A DNA stretch of 64,000 nucleotides, taken from positions 58,224 through 122,223 of the forward strand of contig JAQTQZ010000008.1 of the NCBI GenBank assembly GCA_028712695.1, read 5' to 3'. Position 1 is the stretch's first letter. The number at the start of each line of letters is the position of its first letter. The DNA is from Methylovulum sp. Its GTDB lineage: Bacteria; Pseudomonadota; Gammaproteobacteria; Methylococcales; Methylomonadaceae. A program made the translations under genes and the position numbers. The notes below the pieces were generated by a model that saw only the letters and a list, made by a program, of their open reading frames with translations, made no database searches and was not told where the DNA came from. Positions 35,850-45,005 of this stretch are shown here, one piece after another.

Positions 35850-37400
35850 TCAGTCCTCAACACAGAGCCACTTTGCCGCTAAAAACACTAACGCCATTAG
35901 TGCGTAGGCCGCCGACCATTCCCACGCGGGCGTTAAAGACAGCGCCGTGTCGCCAGCTGTCCAGCGGTAAGAATGGATCAGTCCGCAAGCCGATAATAAA
36001 CTGGCCGAGCCGCTCCACAATGCCGCGTTAACAAATTGCCGTTCAATGATGGCGACCGTCAATGCCGCCAAAATCATCGCGGTAAAAATAAACCCTTGCT
36101 CCAGTGCAAATGCCCCGTTTATCCAAATGTCCGCTTGCTGGAAACGTGCCAGCATCGTCTCGGAAAAAGCGGGCATAGGCGCGCCGCCATAATCCGCCGC
36201 ACGGACACCGCTTTTCGCCATGAACGCCCCCCACGCGGCAATGCCCGGCAGCAAGCCCATCACCACTGCCGGTGCATGGCTTTTGGGCGTTTCCTGAAAC
36301 GCTTGCGCGGCAATCACAATGCCTATCCATAACACAATCGCCATCCCCGCATCGACCGGAACCGCCCAGACGATATAGGACAAACCGCCGGTCAAACAAA
36401 CCAGCGTGATGAAGGTACCGTTCAAGATCGAATAACCGGCACGGGCACCCATGGCTTTCCAGCCTGGATGGCCGATGTAAATAGTGGTCGGGAAGCAGGA
36501 GCCGAACAGGCTGGCGGCTAAGGTGCCGATGCCGTTGACTGCCAATGAGGATTGCGTCGGGTAACTGTCGCCCGCCGCTTCGGCGGACTCGATGTTTTGC
36601 AAGGAGCCCATGACATTAAACAGCCCCATCGGGATGATGACTGACAAATAACTTAGGCTATGTTCCGAAGTTAGTGCCGCGAGCAAATCGCCGATGACCG
36701 GCACCGGCAAATACACGCCCAGTTCGTTGTCGGGCAATTCCCCGACCGGCGCCAAACCCATCAGCCACGATAGCAACACGCCCAACACCACCGCCACCAG
36801 GCCGCCCGGAATATTGCCGCGAAACCGCAGCTTGCCGAAATAGACCAATAAAATCACGCCCAACGTCACCAGCCCGACCACCGGATGGGCGTAAGTGCGG
36901 AACAAAAAGCCAAGGGAAATGAAGGTTAGGGCGATGCCCGACAAGGTGGACAATAAGGCGGCGCGGGGGGTGACGCGCCTTAATTTCTCGACGACGAATG
37001 AACCGCCGAATTCAATCAGCCCCGAACCAAAACAGGCCAACAGGCCCGCTTGCCAGGCAATCGTTTCGGGGTTTGTTGCACCGGCCGCTTCTGCCAGCAG
37101 TTTGGCGGGCAGCATCACCAGAAAAATATAGGCGAATAATGACACCGTGTTGATGCCGTAAGGCAAGGCGCAAATGTCGTTGCGCCCTGTTGCCGCCGCC
37201 AATTGCTTGGCTTGGTAAGCATAAAAAATATTGCCGACCAGTAAGGAAACGGCGGCGCCGGGCAAGATGTGCCGATAGGTCAAATCGTCCGAAAAGCCCA
37301 GCACATGCCGGCATAAGCCCACGATAACCAGCAATTGCACCAAGTTGTCCAAAGCGAGGCCAAAGAAGCCGTCAATGTCGGCGCGTACAAACCATTTCAT
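35850..37400 (-). CDS. NCS2-type xanthine/uracil permease-like transporter
   Basis: The 516-residue integral membrane protein has about 12-14 hydrophobic segments and NCS2-like features including GLALDNLVQLLVIVGLC at the start and NDICALPYGINTVS. Members move purines, pyrimidines or related anions with protons; the substrate cannot be told from sequence. It stands alone, 115 nt from the signalling gene, with an IS982 remnant just upstream. Confidence 0.75.
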   Translation of the reverse strand: MKWFVRADIDGFFGLALDNLVQLLVIVGLCRHVLGFSDDLTYRHILPGAAVSLLVGNIFYAYQAKQLAAATGRNDICALPYGINTVSLFAYIFLVMLPAKLLAEAAGATNPETIAWQAGLLACFGSGLIEFGGSFVVEKLRRVTPRAALLSTLSGIALTFISLGFLFRTYAHPVVGLVTLGVILLVYFGKLRFRGNIPGGLVAVVLGVLLSWLMGLAPVGELPDNELGVYLPVPVIGDLLAALTSEHSLSYLSVIIPMGLFNVMGSLQNIESAEAAGDSYPTQSSLAVNGIGTLAASLFGSCFPTTIYIGHPGWKAMGARAGYSILNGTFITLVCLTGGLSYIVWAVPVDAGMAIVLWIGIVIAAQAFQETPKSHAPAVVMGLLPGIAAWGAFMAKSGVRAADYGGAPMPAFSETMLARFQQADIWINGAFALEQGFIFTAMILAALTVAIIERQFVNAALWSGSASLLSACGLIHSYRWTAGDTALSLTPAWEWSAAYALMALVFLAAKWLCVED

Positions 37401-37452
37401 AGTGAAATCCTGATTCTAAAACAACTTGGGTTTGGTATAAATTAAGCAATGA

Positions 37453-37677
37453 TCAAAACATTGCCCTAGCCGGATGGGATTGCTTTGTCATCGGACACCG
37501 GCAATAGGCAATGATGCCAGCGATAAAGCCGATGACAAAGTTAAATCAGGGAGGTGGGATGTGTTCGATTTGGCAAAGCGACTTCAATTTGTTGAAAACG
37601 GCCTCAATCAGGGGATGGCTGTGCAGGTGACGGCAGAAATCATCTGCTAGGCAAAACAGTTTGCTTAAATTCTCCAT
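37453..37677 (-). pseudogene. IS982-family transposase remnant with an internal deletion
   Basis: Reverse-strand ATG at 37677 opens MENLSKLFCLADDFCRH, the IS982-type N-terminus. It runs in frame directly into LIEAVFNKLKSLCQIEH, which belongs near the C-terminus, so the catalytic middle is gone. After an in-frame TGA (37546-37548) the same frame continues FNFVIGFIAGIIAYC, the family's C-terminal helix. It spans about 75 codons where ~290 would be expected. Too short for the ORF track. Confidence 0.7.
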
Positions 37678-37803
37678 AAGCGTCCCTTGGCGGCATTTCA
37701 ATTTGTTTGTGCAAACAATATATTACGCCAAAAAGTCGGTGTTCGCCCGTTGTCCGTTTATCCCAACTTAGGTTAATTGAGCCCTGCCGCTTAGTCCACA
37801 CGC

Positions 37804-37842
37804 ATAAAAAACCCTTACCTGGAAACTCCGGGTAAGGGTTTG
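37804..37842 (-). terminator. Rho-independent terminator of the smbP-like gene
   Basis: On the minus strand, AACCCTTACC and GGTAAGGGTT form a 10-bp stem with a short GC-flanked loop, followed directly by a T6 run. It lies about 50 nt after the stop of the SmbP-like gene. Confidence 0.85.
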
Positions 37843-37893
37843 GTTTACGCTACCTATTTAAAATAGCGTATGACAGCGCCGCAGCCTTTTAGA

Positions 37894-38283
37894 TTAATGG
37901 CTTGATGCGTAGAGCTGTTGAATCGTTTTATATCGGTTAACGGCATCGGCTAAAGCCACTTTAGCCGCTTCCACGTCATTTTTCAGGAGTGCCGAACGCA
38001 CTTGTTTCAAAACATTACTGGCTTGGTTACGTTTTACGTCCAGCACGTTATTGGCAATATCTTTTTGCAACTGGCGGGCATCGCTGACCATATCAATCAA
38101 TGTTTCGTTGTTAGTGCCGTTGTTCAGCGCGGATTGGGCCTCTTCAACTTTAGCCAAGGTATTGTTGATTGCCGCTTTAACCTCTTCATATGAGGGATTG
38201 GCGACGGCAAGGACATTTGACGAGAGGGCCGCCAAGGACAGCGCGATGACAGAAGAGACTAAAATTTTTTTGCAGGTGTTCAT
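37894..38283 (-). CDS. smbP: Small secreted helical protein, SmbP-like
   Basis: The 129-residue protein starts at ATG 38283, with GTGAGG upstream; the track start at 38328 is further out. A Sec signal ends NVLA (about residue 25). The mature ~100 residues are strongly alpha-helical with Ala/Lys/Glu/Asn periodicity (AAINNTLAKVEEAQSALNNG) and resemble SmbP, a small periplasmic copper-induced metal-binding protein. It has few His or Met residues, so metal binding is uncertain. Two operator-like repeats lie upstream, shared with the divergent marR-type gene. Confidence 0.6.
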   Translation of the reverse strand: MNTCKKILVSSVIALSLAALSSNVLAVANPSYEEVKAAINNTLAKVEEAQSALNNGTNNETLIDMVSDARQLQKDIANNVLDVKRNQASNVLKQVRSALLKNDVEAAKVALADAVNRYKTIQQLYASSH

Positions 38284-38394
38284 AGGACATGACCTCACAG
38301 TAGAAATAAAAGGGGTGATACCCAACAATCAACCTTGTGCGTTTAGCTAAGGATTATTTAGGTTAATTACTAGGACGGGTAAATTCTAGCAGAT

Positions 38395-38414
38395 TTAGTT
38401 CTAATTAAAACTAA
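38395..38414. promoter_or_regulatory. Operator-like repeat O1 (TTAGTTCTAATTAAAACTAA)
   Basis: An imperfect inverted repeat sharing TTCTAATTAAAAC exactly with O3 at 38641. It is one of three copies between the divergent smbP-like and MarR genes. Confidence 0.6.
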
Positions 38415-38416
38415 TT

Positions 38417-38434
38417 TTGTTCTAGTAAGAACTA
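38417..38434. promoter_or_regulatory. Operator-like repeat O2 (TTGTTCTAGTAAGAACTA)
   Basis: Contains the inverted repeat GTTCT-AGTA-AGAAC-like arms and lies one helical turn-pair from O1, so two regulator dimers could bind side by side upstream of the smbP-like gene. Confidence 0.6.
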
Positions 38435-38640
38435 TTTTTAATTACCTAGCGTTTTTATTGGTATTTATTATCTATTAATTTTTAAAAATTATATATTTAT
38501 CAATGGATTAAGATTTACTATGGGCGGACTTCTTAAGATAGCAACTAACAGCATTGGCAATACAACAGCCGCAAGCAGTGCGGAATCGACAGGTTGTCCA
38601 GTATTTCTGATAGCCAACCGTTAAAAATAACGGTATTGTT

Positions 38641-38660
38641 TTGTTCTAATTAAAACGATT
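38641..38660. promoter_or_regulatory. Operator-like repeat O3 at the MarR start (TTGTTCTAATTAAAACGATT)
   Basis: Ends 12 nt before the marR-type ATG, where a bound repressor would block initiation. It supports autoregulation plus control of the divergent gene. Confidence 0.6.
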
Positions 38661-38672
38661 GATTTGAATAAA

Positions 38673-39143
38673 ATGGATACGCCGACCACTTTTCCAACCG
38701 TGCTGCGTGAGTTGTTGCGGACGCATCAAGCTTTTCTGGCCTATGCTGCCCGTCATGTCCACAAACTTGACCTTACTTTGCCGCAGTTCGACATCATTAT
38801 TACGCTGGGCAACACCCCTGGGATGCCCTACAAGATACTGGGTGAAAAAACGTTAATCACCAAAGGGACGCTAACAGGCGTGATTAGCCGTCTTGAGGAC
38901 AAAGGGCTCGTCCAACGTGTTGCTTCAGAAACGGATGGACGCAGCCAGATTATCCGCTTGACGGAAGCTGGCAATGCTTTGTTCGAGCGCACTTTTCCTG
39001 AGCATTTGTTGTTTATTGGCCAATTATTTACTGATTATTCCCCAGAAGATATTGATGCGCTTGAAGCCGCTCTAAAGCGCTTGCACCAAGCCGCCACATC
39101 GGCGCGTAACAAGGCCGGTGCCAACGGGCAGGAAACCGCGTAG
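38673..39143 (+). CDS. MarR-family transcriptional regulator
   Basis: The 156-residue winged-helix repressor has the recognition region LGEKTLITKGTLTGVISRLEDKGLV and the wing ETDGRSQIIRLTEAG, typical of MarR. ATG 38673 is preferred over the TTG at 38664. It overlaps no gene and is divergent from the smbP-like gene. The three repeats O1-O3 are its likely binding sites. The inducing ligand is unknown; no Cys is present, so direct thiol sensing is unlikely. Confidence 0.92.
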   Translation: MDTPTTFPTVLRELLRTHQAFLAYAARHVHKLDLTLPQFDIIITLGNTPGMPYKILGEKTLITKGTLTGVISRLEDKGLVQRVASETDGRSQIIRLTEAGNALFERTFPEHLLFIGQLFTDYSPEDIDALEAALKRLHQAATSARNKAGANGQETA

Positions 39144-39190
39144 CCCTTGTCCTTCCTCTATCGGATTTATCAAGTATACGGAACCCCGTC

Positions 39191-39553
39191 ATGTCAGACC
39201 TGAACGATCCTAGGGTGTTTTTTGCCGCCGAACGCACGCTGTTGGCATGGAACCGCACGAGCCTCACCTTAATGGCATTTGGTTTTGTCATCGAACGGTT
39301 CGGCTTGTTTTTGCACGTGCTTTTGCCAAAACAGGATATCAGCATGCCATTCTGGATTGGTGTGGGCTTTATTGTTTTAGGGGCATTGGCTGTATTGATA
39401 GCGTCCCTGCAATACCGACGGGTGCTCTTTACGCTTAAACCTATCGAAATACCTAAAGGATACTGGGCTGGTTTTGGCATATTTGTAAGCCTTGTGGTCG
39501 CCGCACTGGGTATTGCACTTGCTGTTTACTTGTTTGTCGATGCTAAGCTTTAA
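39191..39553 (+). CDS. DUF202 (YidH-type) small membrane protein
   Basis: The 120-residue protein has the DUF202 opening DPRVFFAAERTLLAWNRTSLTLMAFGF and three membrane segments (about 25-42, 55-75 and 95-117). Function is unknown. It lies 47 nt after the MarR gene on the same strand and is probably co-transcribed with it. Confidence 0.87.
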   Translation: MSDLNDPRVFFAAERTLLAWNRTSLTLMAFGFVIERFGLFLHVLLPKQDISMPFWIGVGFIVLGALAVLIASLQYRRVLFTLKPIEIPKGYWAGFGIFVSLVVAALGIALAVYLFVDAKL

Positions 39554-39655
39554 GCGATATACTTTAAACGGTCAAGTTCTCGGTTTTTTGTGTAGATACC
39601 GTCTTAAAACCCAACAGCCTCAGACCTTATTTGACAATTGATTAAGCAACACATC

Positions 39656-40642
39656 ATGAAACCCATTTTTGCAGACCGCGCCGCGATAGACCGCGCCGCT
39701 GATTTATTAAAGCAGGGGCGGCTAGTCGCTTTCCCTACCGAAACAGTCTACGGCCTAGGTGCCGATGCCAGTAACCCCGAAGCCGTGCAGCGCATTTTTG
39801 CCGCCAAAGGCCGGCCTAGCGACCATCCGCTGATTGTGCATATTGCCGATGCGGTGGCGATGGCGGATTGGGCGGCAGTTATCCCGGATGCCGCACGGCA
39901 ATTGGCGCTACACTTTTGGCCCGGGCCGCTGGCATTGGTCTTGAAAAAAAAAACTTGGGTGCCGCTGGCGGTCACGGGCGGGCAAGATACGGTGGCGTTG
40001 CGGGTGCCTAACCATCCGGTCGCGTTGCGGTTATTGCAAGCATTCGGCGGTGGCATTGCCGCACCGTCCGCCAACCGCTTTTGCCGGATCAGCCCTACTC
40101 AAGCCGTACATGTGGAAGATGAACTTGGCGACACGGTGGATATGATCTTGGATGGCGGTGCCTGCCAAGTGGGCGTGGAATCGACGATTGTGGACTTAAG
40201 CGGCGCCCAGCCCCGATTACTAAGGCCAGGGCAGATCAGCCGGACGGCTATCGAAGCCGTTTTACAGACTGACCTGCTGGTGCCGCAAGCGGCAGGCCAA
40301 TCGATATTACGTGCGCCGGGCATGATGGCTGTGCATTACGCGCCGGTGACCACCGCCCTGTTGTGCGCTGCCGGACAGGTGCAAGGACAAATCCAAAGCC
40401 TGACCGCTGACGGCAAAAGAATCGGCGTTTTGGCTTATCATGCCCATATCGCCGAAAACGCACAAATCAGGGTTATCCGGATGCCTGAACAGGCGGATGA
40501 GTATGCCCAAGCGCTGTATGCGTCATTGCGTGAACTGGACCGCCTGCAACTGGACAGCATTCTGGTGGAGCAGCCGCCCGATACGGAAGCGTGGCGGGCG
40601 ATCAATGACCGGTTGGGGAAAGCGACGGTAGGCTTAACGTGA
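39656..40642 (+). CDS. tsaC: L-threonylcarbamoyladenylate synthase, Sua5 type
   Basis: The 328-residue enzyme makes threonylcarbamoyl-AMP for the t6A37 modification of tRNA. The YrdC domain (residues 1-200) has FPTETVYGLGADA, KGRPSDHPLIVH and the SANRFCRISPTQA segment. A C-terminal Sua5 domain follows a linker containing LRAPGMMAVHYAP. The longer two-domain form distinguishes it from short TsaC. ATG 39656 is chosen over the TTG at 39638. Confidence 0.94.
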   Translation: MKPIFADRAAIDRAADLLKQGRLVAFPTETVYGLGADASNPEAVQRIFAAKGRPSDHPLIVHIADAVAMADWAAVIPDAARQLALHFWPGPLALVLKKKTWVPLAVTGGQDTVALRVPNHPVALRLLQAFGGGIAAPSANRFCRISPTQAVHVEDELGDTVDMILDGGACQVGVESTIVDLSGAQPRLLRPGQISRTAIEAVLQTDLLVPQAAGQSILRAPGMMAVHYAPVTTALLCAAGQVQGQIQSLTADGKRIGVLAYHAHIAENAQIRVIRMPEQADEYAQALYASLRELDRLQLDSILVEQPPDTEAWRAINDRLGKATVGLT

Positions 40643-40792
40643 CTCACACGCTGGCGCATGGCAATGAAATAGCAGGCTCTTCTGGGGGCTGTTTTTAAAT
40701 GCCAACATATCATTAAGGATTGACGAATTTATCCTACATGGCATTATCAAGGTAATTTTTATTACCGTTGCGTGTTAAGCACAGGATTGTTC

Positions 40793-42730
40793 ATGTCAAA
40801 CCACAGTATTTACCCAGTAAAGCCCGATATAGCCGCGCAGGCGCATATCACCACCGCCACTTACCAGACCCTTTACCGTGAGTCGGTTGAGCAACCGGAA
40901 GCCTTTTGGGCGGAACAGGCCGGGCAGTTTTTGACTTGGCAGCAACCTTGGCATACGGTGCTGGATTATGATTATCCGGCCGCCCATATCCGCTGGTTTG
41001 AAGGCGGTAAGCTGAATGTCAGCGTCAATTGCCTGGACCGGCATCTGGAAACCCGTGGTGACCAAGTGGCGATTATCTGGGAAGGAGACAGCCCCGCCGA
41101 AGTCCAAAAAATCACCTACCGGCAACTTCACGAGCAAGTCTGCAAATTCGCCAATGTCCTGAAAAATCAGGGCGTTAAAAAAGGCGACCATGTTTGTATT
41201 TATCTGCCGATGATTCCTGAAGCGGCCACCGTGATGTTGGCTTGCACCCGTATTGGCGCAGTGCATTCAATCGTATTCGGCGGCTTTTCGGCAGAATCGT
41301 TAAAAGACCGTATCCTCGATGCCGACTGCCGTTATTTGGTTTGTGCCGATGAAGGCTACCGTGGCGGCAAGACCGTCGCGCTAAAAACCAATGTCGATAA
41401 GGCGGCGGCCAACTGCCCCAATCTTGCCAAAGTGCTGGTGATAAAGAACACCGGCAACGCTATTGCTTGGCATGACACCCGCGATGCGTGGTATCACGAG
41501 CTGATGGCGGAGGCCAGCAGCGACTGCCCGGCGGAACTGATGGATGCCGAAGACCCGTTATTCATTCTGTACACCTCCGGCTCGACCGGCAAACCGAAAG
41601 GCGTCCAGCATACCACCGGCGGTTATCTGCTTTATGCGGCAATGACGCATAAATATGTGTTCGATTATCAGGACGGTGACGTTTACTGGTGCACCGCTGA
41701 CATCGGTTGGATCACCGGCCATTCCTATGTGATTTACGGGCCGTTATGCAATGGCGCAACCACACTGATGTTTGAAGGCGTCCCCACTTATCCCGAAGCC
41801 GACCGTTGCTGGCGCATCATCGACAAGCACCAGGTGAACATTTTTTACACGGCACCGACGGCAATCCGTGCGCTGATGGCGCAGGGCGATGATTTTGTCA
41901 GCCGCACCGAACGCACCAGCCTGCGTATTTTGGGCAGTGTCGGCGAGCCGATCAATTCGGAAGCGTGGGAATGGTATTACCACATTGTCGGTAATGAACG
42001 CTGCCCGATTGTCGACACTTGGTGGCAGACAGAAACGGGTGGCATCCTGATTACCCCGCTGCCCGGCGCGACCGAGTTAAAGCCCGGTTCGGCAACACGG
42101 CCATTTTTCGGCATAAAACCGGAAATTATCGATACTAAAGGCGCGGTCTTGGAAGGCGCAGCGGAAGGCTTGCTGGTGTTAAGCCACCCGTGGCCTGGAC
42201 AAGCCCGCACGGTCTACGGCGACCATCAACGGTTTATCGACACGTATTTTAAAAGCTATCCGGGCTATTATTTCTCTGGTGACGGGGCGCGCCGCGATGA
42301 AGACGGCTATTTCTGGATCACTGGGCGGGTTGATGATGTGCTGAATGTTTCCGGCCACCGGATGGGCACGGCAGAAATCGAAAGCGCGCTGGATTTGCAT
42401 GAACATGTCGCAGAATCGGCGGTGGTGGGCTATCCGCATGACATCAAAGGGCAGGGGATTTATGCGTATGTCACGTTAAAAGCGGGCATCAGGCCAACTG
42501 ACGCGATGAAAAAAGAACTGATTCTGTTGGTCAGAAATGAAATTGGCGCGATAGCCACGATTGATAAAATCCAATGGGTGGCAAGTCTGCCAAAAACCCG
42601 TTCCGGCAAAATCATGCGCCGGATTCTGCGCAAAGTCGCCGCCAATGAGCTGGATACGTTGGGCGATACCTCAACCCTAGCTGACCCCGCCGTGGTTGAA
42701 GATATTATTGCTAATCGGGTTAATGGCTGA
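40793..42730 (+). CDS. acs: Acetyl-CoA synthetase (AMP-forming)
   Basis: The 645-residue enzyme activates acetate to acetyl-CoA through acetyl-AMP. It has the P-loop-like [11 protein letters not shown], the WWQTETGG aromatic motif, [23 protein letters not shown] and the C-terminal [11 protein letters not shown] with the lysine normally acetylated to switch the enzyme off. Length is standard. The ORF track extends 7 codons upstream to a GTG; ATG 40793 gives the usual N-terminus. Confidence 0.96.
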   Translation: MSNHSIYPVKPDIAAQAHITTATYQTLYRESVEQPEAFWAEQAGQFLTWQQPWHTVLDYDYPAAHIRWFEGGKLNVSVNCLDRHLETRGDQVAIIWEGDSPAEVQKITYRQLHEQVCKFANVLKNQGVKKGDHVCIYLPMIPEAATVMLACTRIGAVHSIVFGGFSAESLKDRILDADCRYLVCADEGYRGGKTVALKTNVDKAAANCPNLAKVLVIKNTGNAIAWHDTRDAWYHELMAEASSDCPAELMDAEDPLFILYTSGSTGKPKGVQHTTGGYLLYAAMTHKYVFDYQDGDVYWCTADIGWITGHSYVIYGPLCNGATTLMFEGVPTYPEADRCWRIIDKHQVNIFYTAPTAIRALMAQGDDFVSRTERTSLRILGSVGEPINSEAWEWYYHIVGNERCPIVDTWWQTETGGILITPLPGATELKPGSATRPFFGIKPEIIDTKGAVLEGAAEGLLVLSHPWPGQARTVYGDHQRFIDTYFKSYPGYYFSGDGARRDEDGYFWITGRVDDVLNVSGHRMGTAEIESALDLHEHVAESAVVGYPHDIKGQGIYAYVTLKAGIRPTDAMKKELILLVRNEIGAIATIDKIQWVASLPKTRSGKIMRRILRKVAANELDTLGDTSTLADPAVVEDIIANRVNG

Positions 42731-42746
42731 GTGCTTGCAAGCCACC

Positions 42747-42788
42747 AAAGGTAGCCTTGAGGGTGCTGTGGGCGCTCAAGGCTACTTT
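42747..42788. terminator. Bidirectional terminator-like hairpin between acs and slyD
   Basis: AAAGGTAGCCTTGAG pairs with CTCAAGGCTACTTT around a 13-nt loop, between two convergent genes. The T-run is short, so strength is uncertain. Confidence 0.7.
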
Positions 42789-42792
42789 AGGA

Positions 42793-43272
42793 TTAATGCT
42801 GGCAACCCTCGCCATGGACATGGCCATGGTTGAGCTCGTCTGGGCTAGCGGGCCTGACCTCAATAATTTCCACGTCAAATGTTAGCGGTACGCCTGCCAA
42901 AGGATGGTTGCCGTCGATAGTAATATCATCGCCGTCGATGGCAACAATGGTGACAACGCCAGGGCCTTCGCTGACATCGGCATGGAATTGCATGCCGACT
43001 TCAATCACATCAATGCCTTCGAACATTTCGCGGGCAATGACTTGTAAGCGGTCTTCCATAAATTCGCCGTAAGCATCTTCAGCCGGAATACGCACAGTAA
43101 ATTGCTCACCGGTGGCTTTGCCATGCAGGGCTTGTTCCAAGCCGGAAATGATGTTGCCGTTGCCGTGTAAATACATCAGTGGCGCATTGCCGACCGAGCT
43201 GTCTATCACCTCGCCTTCATCATTCGTCAGTGTATAGTGGATAGAAACCGCCATATTGTCTGCTACTTTCAT
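42793..43272 (-). CDS. slyD: FKBP-type peptidyl-prolyl isomerase, SlyD type
   Basis: The 159-residue protein has the FKBP domain split by an IF insert: VSIHYTLTNDEGEVIDSS, GNGNIISGLEQALHG, EDAYGE and DGNHPLAGVPLTFDVEI. A short His-containing tail (HGHVHGEGCQH) can bind nickel-type metals, though it is shorter than in Escherichia coli SlyD. It is a cytoplasmic folding catalyst and metallochaperone. It stands alone. Confidence 0.93.
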   Translation of the reverse strand: MKVADNMAVSIHYTLTNDEGEVIDSSVGNAPLMYLHGNGNIISGLEQALHGKATGEQFTVRIPAEDAYGEFMEDRLQVIAREMFEGIDVIEVGMQFHADVSEGPGVVTIVAIDGDDITIDGNHPLAGVPLTFDVEIIEVRPASPDELNHGHVHGEGCQH

Positions 43273-43420
43273 GGTAAAACCTTCTGAGTGCTAAAAAAGC
43301 GGACTATGATATAGATTTACTAAAGGCTTGTCTGAAAAATACGCCATTCACCCTGAAATCAGCGCTTAAGCAAGTTGCTGATGGCATCTTTTTTCCCGAA
43401 TAAGTTAAAACAGCCGCAGA

Positions 43421-44563
43421 TCACCCACTAATGCCCCAAGCTTTTTGCCACCACGATTTATTTAATTGATAAGCCAGTAACACGGGGACGGCTAACGCCA
43501 ACGCATAAACCGCACAAGAATAAGACCATGCAAGCAAGACGGGTAGCCAGCGTGGTGGTGGCGACAAAGCAGCACTCATGTTTGCGGAGATAAAAACCTT
43601 GTTTGCGCCGTCAGTCAATAACACCCCCGTTAACGTCTTACATAGCCCTAGCCATAAAACGCAAGCAAGCAAGGCATAAATTATCAGCGTGCTGGCCAAC
43701 AAATTAAGTGGGCGTCGGTGCGGGATAGCACCCAGCAACAACCACACTAACGGTAATACTAATGTAATTGATGTGGCGTCCCCAAAATGCGCACCCCATG
43801 TGCGCAGTCGTCCAGGGACTTGGTCTGGCATCAAAATTTGGGTGTTAATGTCCCATGCGGAAAGGTCGCGCCAATTCAATGAGGCGTGTACGCGCTTGAA
43901 AGTCGCTTGCAGCAAGCCATCGTCAACTCTTCCTAACAAAGGCATAAGCACCGGATCGAGCAATAACCACCAGAGAACCATTGCCGGAACACCCCAGAGC
44001 AGCAACCGGACAACGAAAGCGATGCCAAACTGGCGGAATATTGTTGTAGGGAAAGGGGGGCTGATGACTGCTAACCATAGCAAAAACATCCCCAGCACGG
44101 CGATGTTCAAACCCCAGGTGCCAACATAAAGGTGGATAAAATTAAAAGACAACGGATCAAGTGTTTGCCCCAAGTACAACAAAGCGATCAAGCGCATGAT
44201 ATTGAACGCTTGGATGCTTATACAGGCAAGCGCCAGCCCCGTTATTTTAGCGGGCCAAGATGAGGGATAAGCCAAGATAGCGGCGCACAGCACACAAACA
44301 AGCGGCAACGCACTGCAAGACTCGACAACTTCCAAGGTGAAGCTGCCGCCCAAGCCCAGTTGTGCACCGTACACATCGGCCCGCGCGTCAAACACGGATA
44401 CCGCCTGCCACACTAACTGGGCCAGAAATTCGCCAAGCCCGTGGGAAAAATGCCCTCCCGCCTCGGTTGCCAACATGCCGAAACCCAATGCGGCCCATGA
44501 TGCGAATCGTATCAAGAAACCGGATAGCATCGGAATCCGCGTTGCGATAAGGGGGGCGGTCAT
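43421..44563 (-). CDS. Exosortase/archaeosortase-family membrane transpeptidase
   Basis: The protein (380 aa from ATG 44563; a GTG at 44584 is an alternative start) has about eight membrane segments. The catalytic motifs are visible: Cys in VVESCSALPL, Arg in FNIMRLIALLYLG and His in FIHLYVGTWGLN. Exosortases cut and anchor proteins with C-terminal sorting signals. The core resembles the shorter exosortase H type with a C-terminal extension. No substrate with a recognisable CTERM tail was found in this window. Confidence 0.78.
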   Translation of the reverse strand: MTAPLIATRIPMLSGFLIRFASWAALGFGMLATEAGGHFSHGLGEFLAQLVWQAVSVFDARADVYGAQLGLGGSFTLEVVESCSALPLVCVLCAAILAYPSSWPAKITGLALACISIQAFNIMRLIALLYLGQTLDPLSFNFIHLYVGTWGLNIAVLGMFLLWLAVISPPFPTTIFRQFGIAFVVRLLLWGVPAMVLWWLLLDPVLMPLLGRVDDGLLQATFKRVHASLNWRDLSAWDINTQILMPDQVPGRLRTWGAHFGDATSITLVLPLVWLLLGAIPHRRPLNLLASTLIIYALLACVLWLGLCKTLTGVLLTDGANKVFISANMSAALSPPPRWLPVLLAWSYSCAVYALALAVPVLLAYQLNKSWWQKAWGISG

Positions 44564-44643
44564 TGCTTGCACCCGCCTATACACCGGTAACCCATTAAAG
44601 CCTGATGATGACCGGTACAGGGACGTTGCCTAACCCAAGCCAT

Positions 44644-44916
44644 TTACCGTCGCGTCAGCTCGTCGCTGCTGAGTTGTCCGTCTTGATTGACATCGAGCCT
44701 AGAAAATTTTTTCGCCGCTTTATGCCGCTCTTTACCTGGCTGAAATTCTTCAGGCGACAACACACCGTTATTATCGGCGTCGTGCTTGTTGAATTTTTGT
44801 TGTTGGGCTGCCGCGCGTTCAGTTTGCACCCCTAGTTCGGTGTTGTCTGTATCGGCTTGGGCGGGGATGGCGGCGGTCAACGCCACTAGGGTTATGATTT
44901 TTGCTAGCGTGTTCAT
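44644..44916 (-). CDS. Small secreted EF-hand protein
   Basis: The 90-residue protein has a signal peptide (ends IPAQA) and two EF-hand loops, DADNNGVLSPEEF and DVNQDGQLSSDEL, each with ligands suited to calcium. Several such small periplasmic proteins occur in methylotrophs; their roles are unclear. It is 59 nt downstream of the exosortase start, on the same strand. Confidence 0.87.
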   Translation of the reverse strand: MNTLAKIITLVALTAAIPAQADTDNTELGVQTERAAAQQQKFNKHDADNNGVLSPEEFQPGKERHKAAKKFSRLDVNQDGQLSSDELTRR

Positions 44917-44965
44917 AGGGTAAAGTCTCTCGATAAAAAGGTGATTACGGATGAAAGGGGTGGCT

Positions 44966-44996
44966 GTTGTACCCTCTAGGGCATAAAGGGTACAAC
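44966..44996. other. Hairpin GTTGTACCCT / AGGGTACAAC
   Basis: A perfect 10-bp stem just after the stop of the 333-residue secreted protein. It may terminate that gene's transcript, though no T-run follows on the minus strand. Confidence 0.45.
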
Positions 44997-45005
44997 CTAC
45001 TGTTT

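Noticed and set aside
36036-36399. ORFs on both strands overlapping the NCS2 permease
   Set aside because: Alternative frames of a clear multi-helix transporter.
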